This document shows, piece by piece, positions 62,241-64,000 of a stretch of 64,000 nt of DNA. The stretch is from positions 1 to 64,000 of the forward strand of contig UQGG01000038.1 in assembly GCA_900540475.1 (NCBI GenBank), in the 5' to 3' direction. Every line of letters begins with the position of its first letter. The first letter of the stretch is position 1. This DNA is from an uncultured Robinsoniella sp. GTDB lineage: Bacteria; Bacillota; Clostridia; Lachnospirales; Lachnospiraceae. A program made the translations under genes and the position numbers. The notes beneath the pieces are model-generated. The model searched no databases, had not been told where the DNA came from, and was given only the letters and a program-made list of their open reading frames with translations.

Positions 62241-63380
62241 ATGAGTAAAGAATATATGAGCAGCCGTCAAAGAGTGTTGAATGCCATTGAACACAAACCG
62301 GTAGACCGGATGCCAATTGATCTGGGTGTACATTTTTCAACCGGAATTTCAGCATATGCTTATTATGAACTAAGAAAATATTTAGGACTGTCTGTTGACC
62401 GGATTGAAATGATTGACTGCCAACAGGGACTTGCCAGAGTGGATACGGATGTACTGGACAGATTTCATATAGATACCATGCTGTTAAACCCACCATGGGA
62501 AAAGACCCATAAATGGAATCCCAGGGGGACATATGAGTTTTTGGTACCGGATAGTTTCCAGCCTGCCAGACAGCCAGACGGGGGATATCGGATCAGTTCT
62601 CCCCAGGGTGAAATGTATATGCCGGCTGGAGGGTATTTTTTCGATGGGATCTGGCCTGATTTTTATGGTTTTTCAGATGAGGCGGAAAAATGGGAAATGT
62701 TTGGCAGGAGAGCAGAAGAAATATATAAAGAAACGGATAAATTCACGATGGTTATGGGATACGGTGCGTTTTTCCATGGCTTGGAGTTTGCCTGTGAGAT
62801 GTTATTGGACCCGGATTCCTGCAAGTACCAGAACGAGACCCAGCTGGGTAAAAATATAGCTAAATTTGACCGCATGAACCGGCGATTTGGAAAATATATT
62901 CAGGCATTAGAGGTAAACAGTGATTTGGGTATGCAGAATGCACCGATGTGTTCACCGGAAAGTTATGAAGAGTGCTGCCTGCCCTATTTGAAAGCCTTTT
63001 GCAGCCATGTACATGAAAATAGTGATATTAAAATTTTCCTCCATTCCTGCGGCTCCATTGATGCATTGCTGCCGGACATTATTGAAGCGGGTGTGGATAT
63101 CGTCAATCCGGTTCAGATCTCTGCAGACAATATGGAGCCGTCGCATTTAAAAGAGGCATATGGAGATTCTATTTGTTTCTGGGGCGGAGGATGTGATACC
63201 CAGAGTGTGCTGTGGCAGGGGACGCCGGAGGAAGTCTCCGCTCATGTGAAAAAGAATATTGAAATATTTTCAAAAGACAGCGGATTCGTATTTAACCAGG
63301 TACATAATATCATGGGAAATGTTCCGCCGGAAAATATAGTTGCTATGTTTGATACAGCATATAAATGTGTTCAAAGCTGA
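62241..63380 (+). CDS. Uroporphyrinogen decarboxylase-family protein (methyltransferase-like)
   Basis: A 379-residue URO-D fold protein from ATG 62241 (AAGAAGAGG upstream; the frame is open from 62190). It starts with the family hallmark RQRVLNAIEHKPVDRMPIDLG. It has HSCGS near the C-terminus and a cysteine in GGGCDTQ, the zinc ligands used by MtaA and related corrinoid methyltransferases, and not the arginine pair typical of haem-synthesis HemE. No corrinoid protein gene is nearby. Such proteins recur in sugar loci of Clostridia, but the role is unknown. Demethylation of O-methylated sugars is one possibility. Confidence 0.8.
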   Translation: MSKEYMSSRQRVLNAIEHKPVDRMPIDLGVHFSTGISAYAYYELRKYLGLSVDRIEMIDCQQGLARVDTDVLDRFHIDTMLLNPPWEKTHKWNPRGTYEFLVPDSFQPARQPDGGYRISSPQGEMYMPAGGYFFDGIWPDFYGFSDEAEKWEMFGRRAEEIYKETDKFTMVMGYGAFFHGLEFACEMLLDPDSCKYQNETQLGKNIAKFDRMNRRFGKYIQALEVNSDLGMQNAPMCSPESYEECCLPYLKAFCSHVHENSDIKIFLHSCGSIDALLPDIIEAGVDIVNPVQISADNMEPSHLKEAYGDSICFWGGGCDTQSVLWQGTPEEVSAHVKKNIEIFSKDSGFVFNQVHNIMGNVPPENIVAMFDTAYKCVQS

Positions 63381-63446
63381 CACTGATTCAGGAACAGCAG
63401 ATCTGTAGAGTGTTTGTAAATTGCATAAGAATAAGAGGAGGGTCAG

Positions 63447-64000
63447 ATGGAAATATCATTATCGAATCTGAACTGGCAGGTAAAAGGATATTGGCCATAT
63501 GTTCCGATTAAAGAGAAAAGCATGGAAACAGGCCAGACACTTCATGGTGTAACACCATGGATCAAAGCAAAAGTCCCGGGAGGCGTTCATTATGATTTAT
63601 GGAAAGCAGGATACATCGAGAATCCCTACTATGCAAGAAACAGTCTGAATTGCGAATGGGTTGAAAACCGCTGGTGGATGTACCGCACGGAGTTTGCAGG
63701 ACAAATGGGCTCGGTGGATTTGACTGGAGAACGGGTATTTCTGGTGTTTAAAGGTCTGGATTATGAAGCGATGATCTATGTCAACGATGAACTGCTGGAT
63801 ACCCATAAAGGGATGTATGAACATAAACGGATTGATCTTACCGGGAAAATAAAAGAAACAAACAAACTGGTTGTCATATTCAAAGGGATTCCAGCCGAGA
63901 TGGGGCAGATCGGTTATACCTCCGCTACCTCTACCCAGAAGAGCAGATTTAATTATAAGTGGGATTTTTCCACGCATCTGGTCAATATCGGTTTCTGGCA
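63447..64000 (+). CDS. Beta-mannosidase-like glycoside hydrolase family 2 (5' part)
   Basis: Starts at ATG 63447 behind GAGGAG and runs off the window with 184 codons visible. The N-terminal sugar-binding jelly roll is recognisable: KVPGGVHYDLWKAGYIENPY, YRTEFAG, LVFKGLDYEAMIYVNDELL and the conserved KWDFSTHLVNIGFW, typical of GH2 beta-mannosidases. The catalytic domain lies outside. It would remove the core beta-mannose of N-glycans or mannooligosaccharides, complementing the two alpha-mannosidases. Confidence 0.88.
   Translation, partial: MEISLSNLNWQVKGYWPYVPIKEKSMETGQTLHGVTPWIKAKVPGGVHYDLWKAGYIENPYYARNSLNCEWVENRWWMYRTEFAGQMGSVDLTGERVFLVFKGLDYEAMIYVNDELLDTHKGMYEHKRIDLTGKIKETNKLVVIFKGIPAEMGQIGYTSATSTQKSRFNYKWDFSTHLVNIGFW

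Overview
The window looks like chromosome from a gut-type Clostridia member, most likely Lachnospiraceae. Signs are AT-leaning codon use, strong AGGAGG-type ribosome sites, ATGA-coupled operons, GTG and TTG starts, many AraC, DeoR, LysR and MarR regulators, and transport and glycoside hydrolase genes typical of that family. This assignment is by gene content only. No rRNA, tRNA, CRISPR array, phage gene or transposase gene was seen.

Layout. 1-5041: two DNA helicases (a MrfA-like DEAD-box/DUF1998 protein and a UvrD/PcrA-like protein) bracketed by copies of a palindromic repeat. 5258-11066: a 5-oxoproline (pyroglutamate) operon with an NRAMP-like permease, pxpB, pxpC, a biotin carboxyl carrier protein, a biotin carboxylase and pxpA. 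11156-12961 (minus): three coupled membrane proteins, two with zinc ribbons. 13157-20670: an AraC regulator and a five-gene ECF importer plus heterodimeric ABC exporter-like set resembling iron, haem or siderophore loci, with two matching palindromes at the promoters. 20801-27197: a LysR regulator and a redox-type cluster (Fe-S aldo-keto reductase, flavodoxin, cupin, carboxymuconolactone decarboxylase-like protein, two more aldo-keto reductases). 27264-34228: a two-component system, a MarR regulator with a broken MATE efflux pump, and a small membrane protein with an ABC exporter. 34351-36018: a membrane diguanylate cyclase.

36075-42811: an alpha-galactoside (raffinose-type) operon with its AraC regulator, ABC importer and GH36 alpha-galactosidase. 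42951-43439: a decayed AraC gene. 43588-44755: an Rpn-family nuclease with a well-placed internal start. 44905 to the right edge: an alpha-mannoside or glycan locus with two DeoR paralogues, an ABC importer, two GH38 alpha-mannosidases, a truncated GH2 beta-mannosidase, several sugar or acid-sugar kinases, an aldolase, a SIS isomerase, a racemase-fold protein and a UroD-like protein.

Structure beyond genes. A dispersed family of about 160-bp palindromic elements occurs at least three times, with base changes that keep its central hairpin paired. A related element with perfect terminal arms sits in the MATE gene and left a clean CTAG target duplication. Operator families can be read directly: three LysR-type palindromes, two MarR palindromes, two GGTTAG-N6-CTAAC boxes, and direct repeats before both sugar operons. 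The most unusual biochemical reading is the pxp operon, where allophanate-hydrolase-like PxpB/PxpC sit with a complete biotin carboxylase and carrier pair, which suggests carboxylation chemistry. The most testable regulatory reading is the rpn gene with a nested in-frame product.
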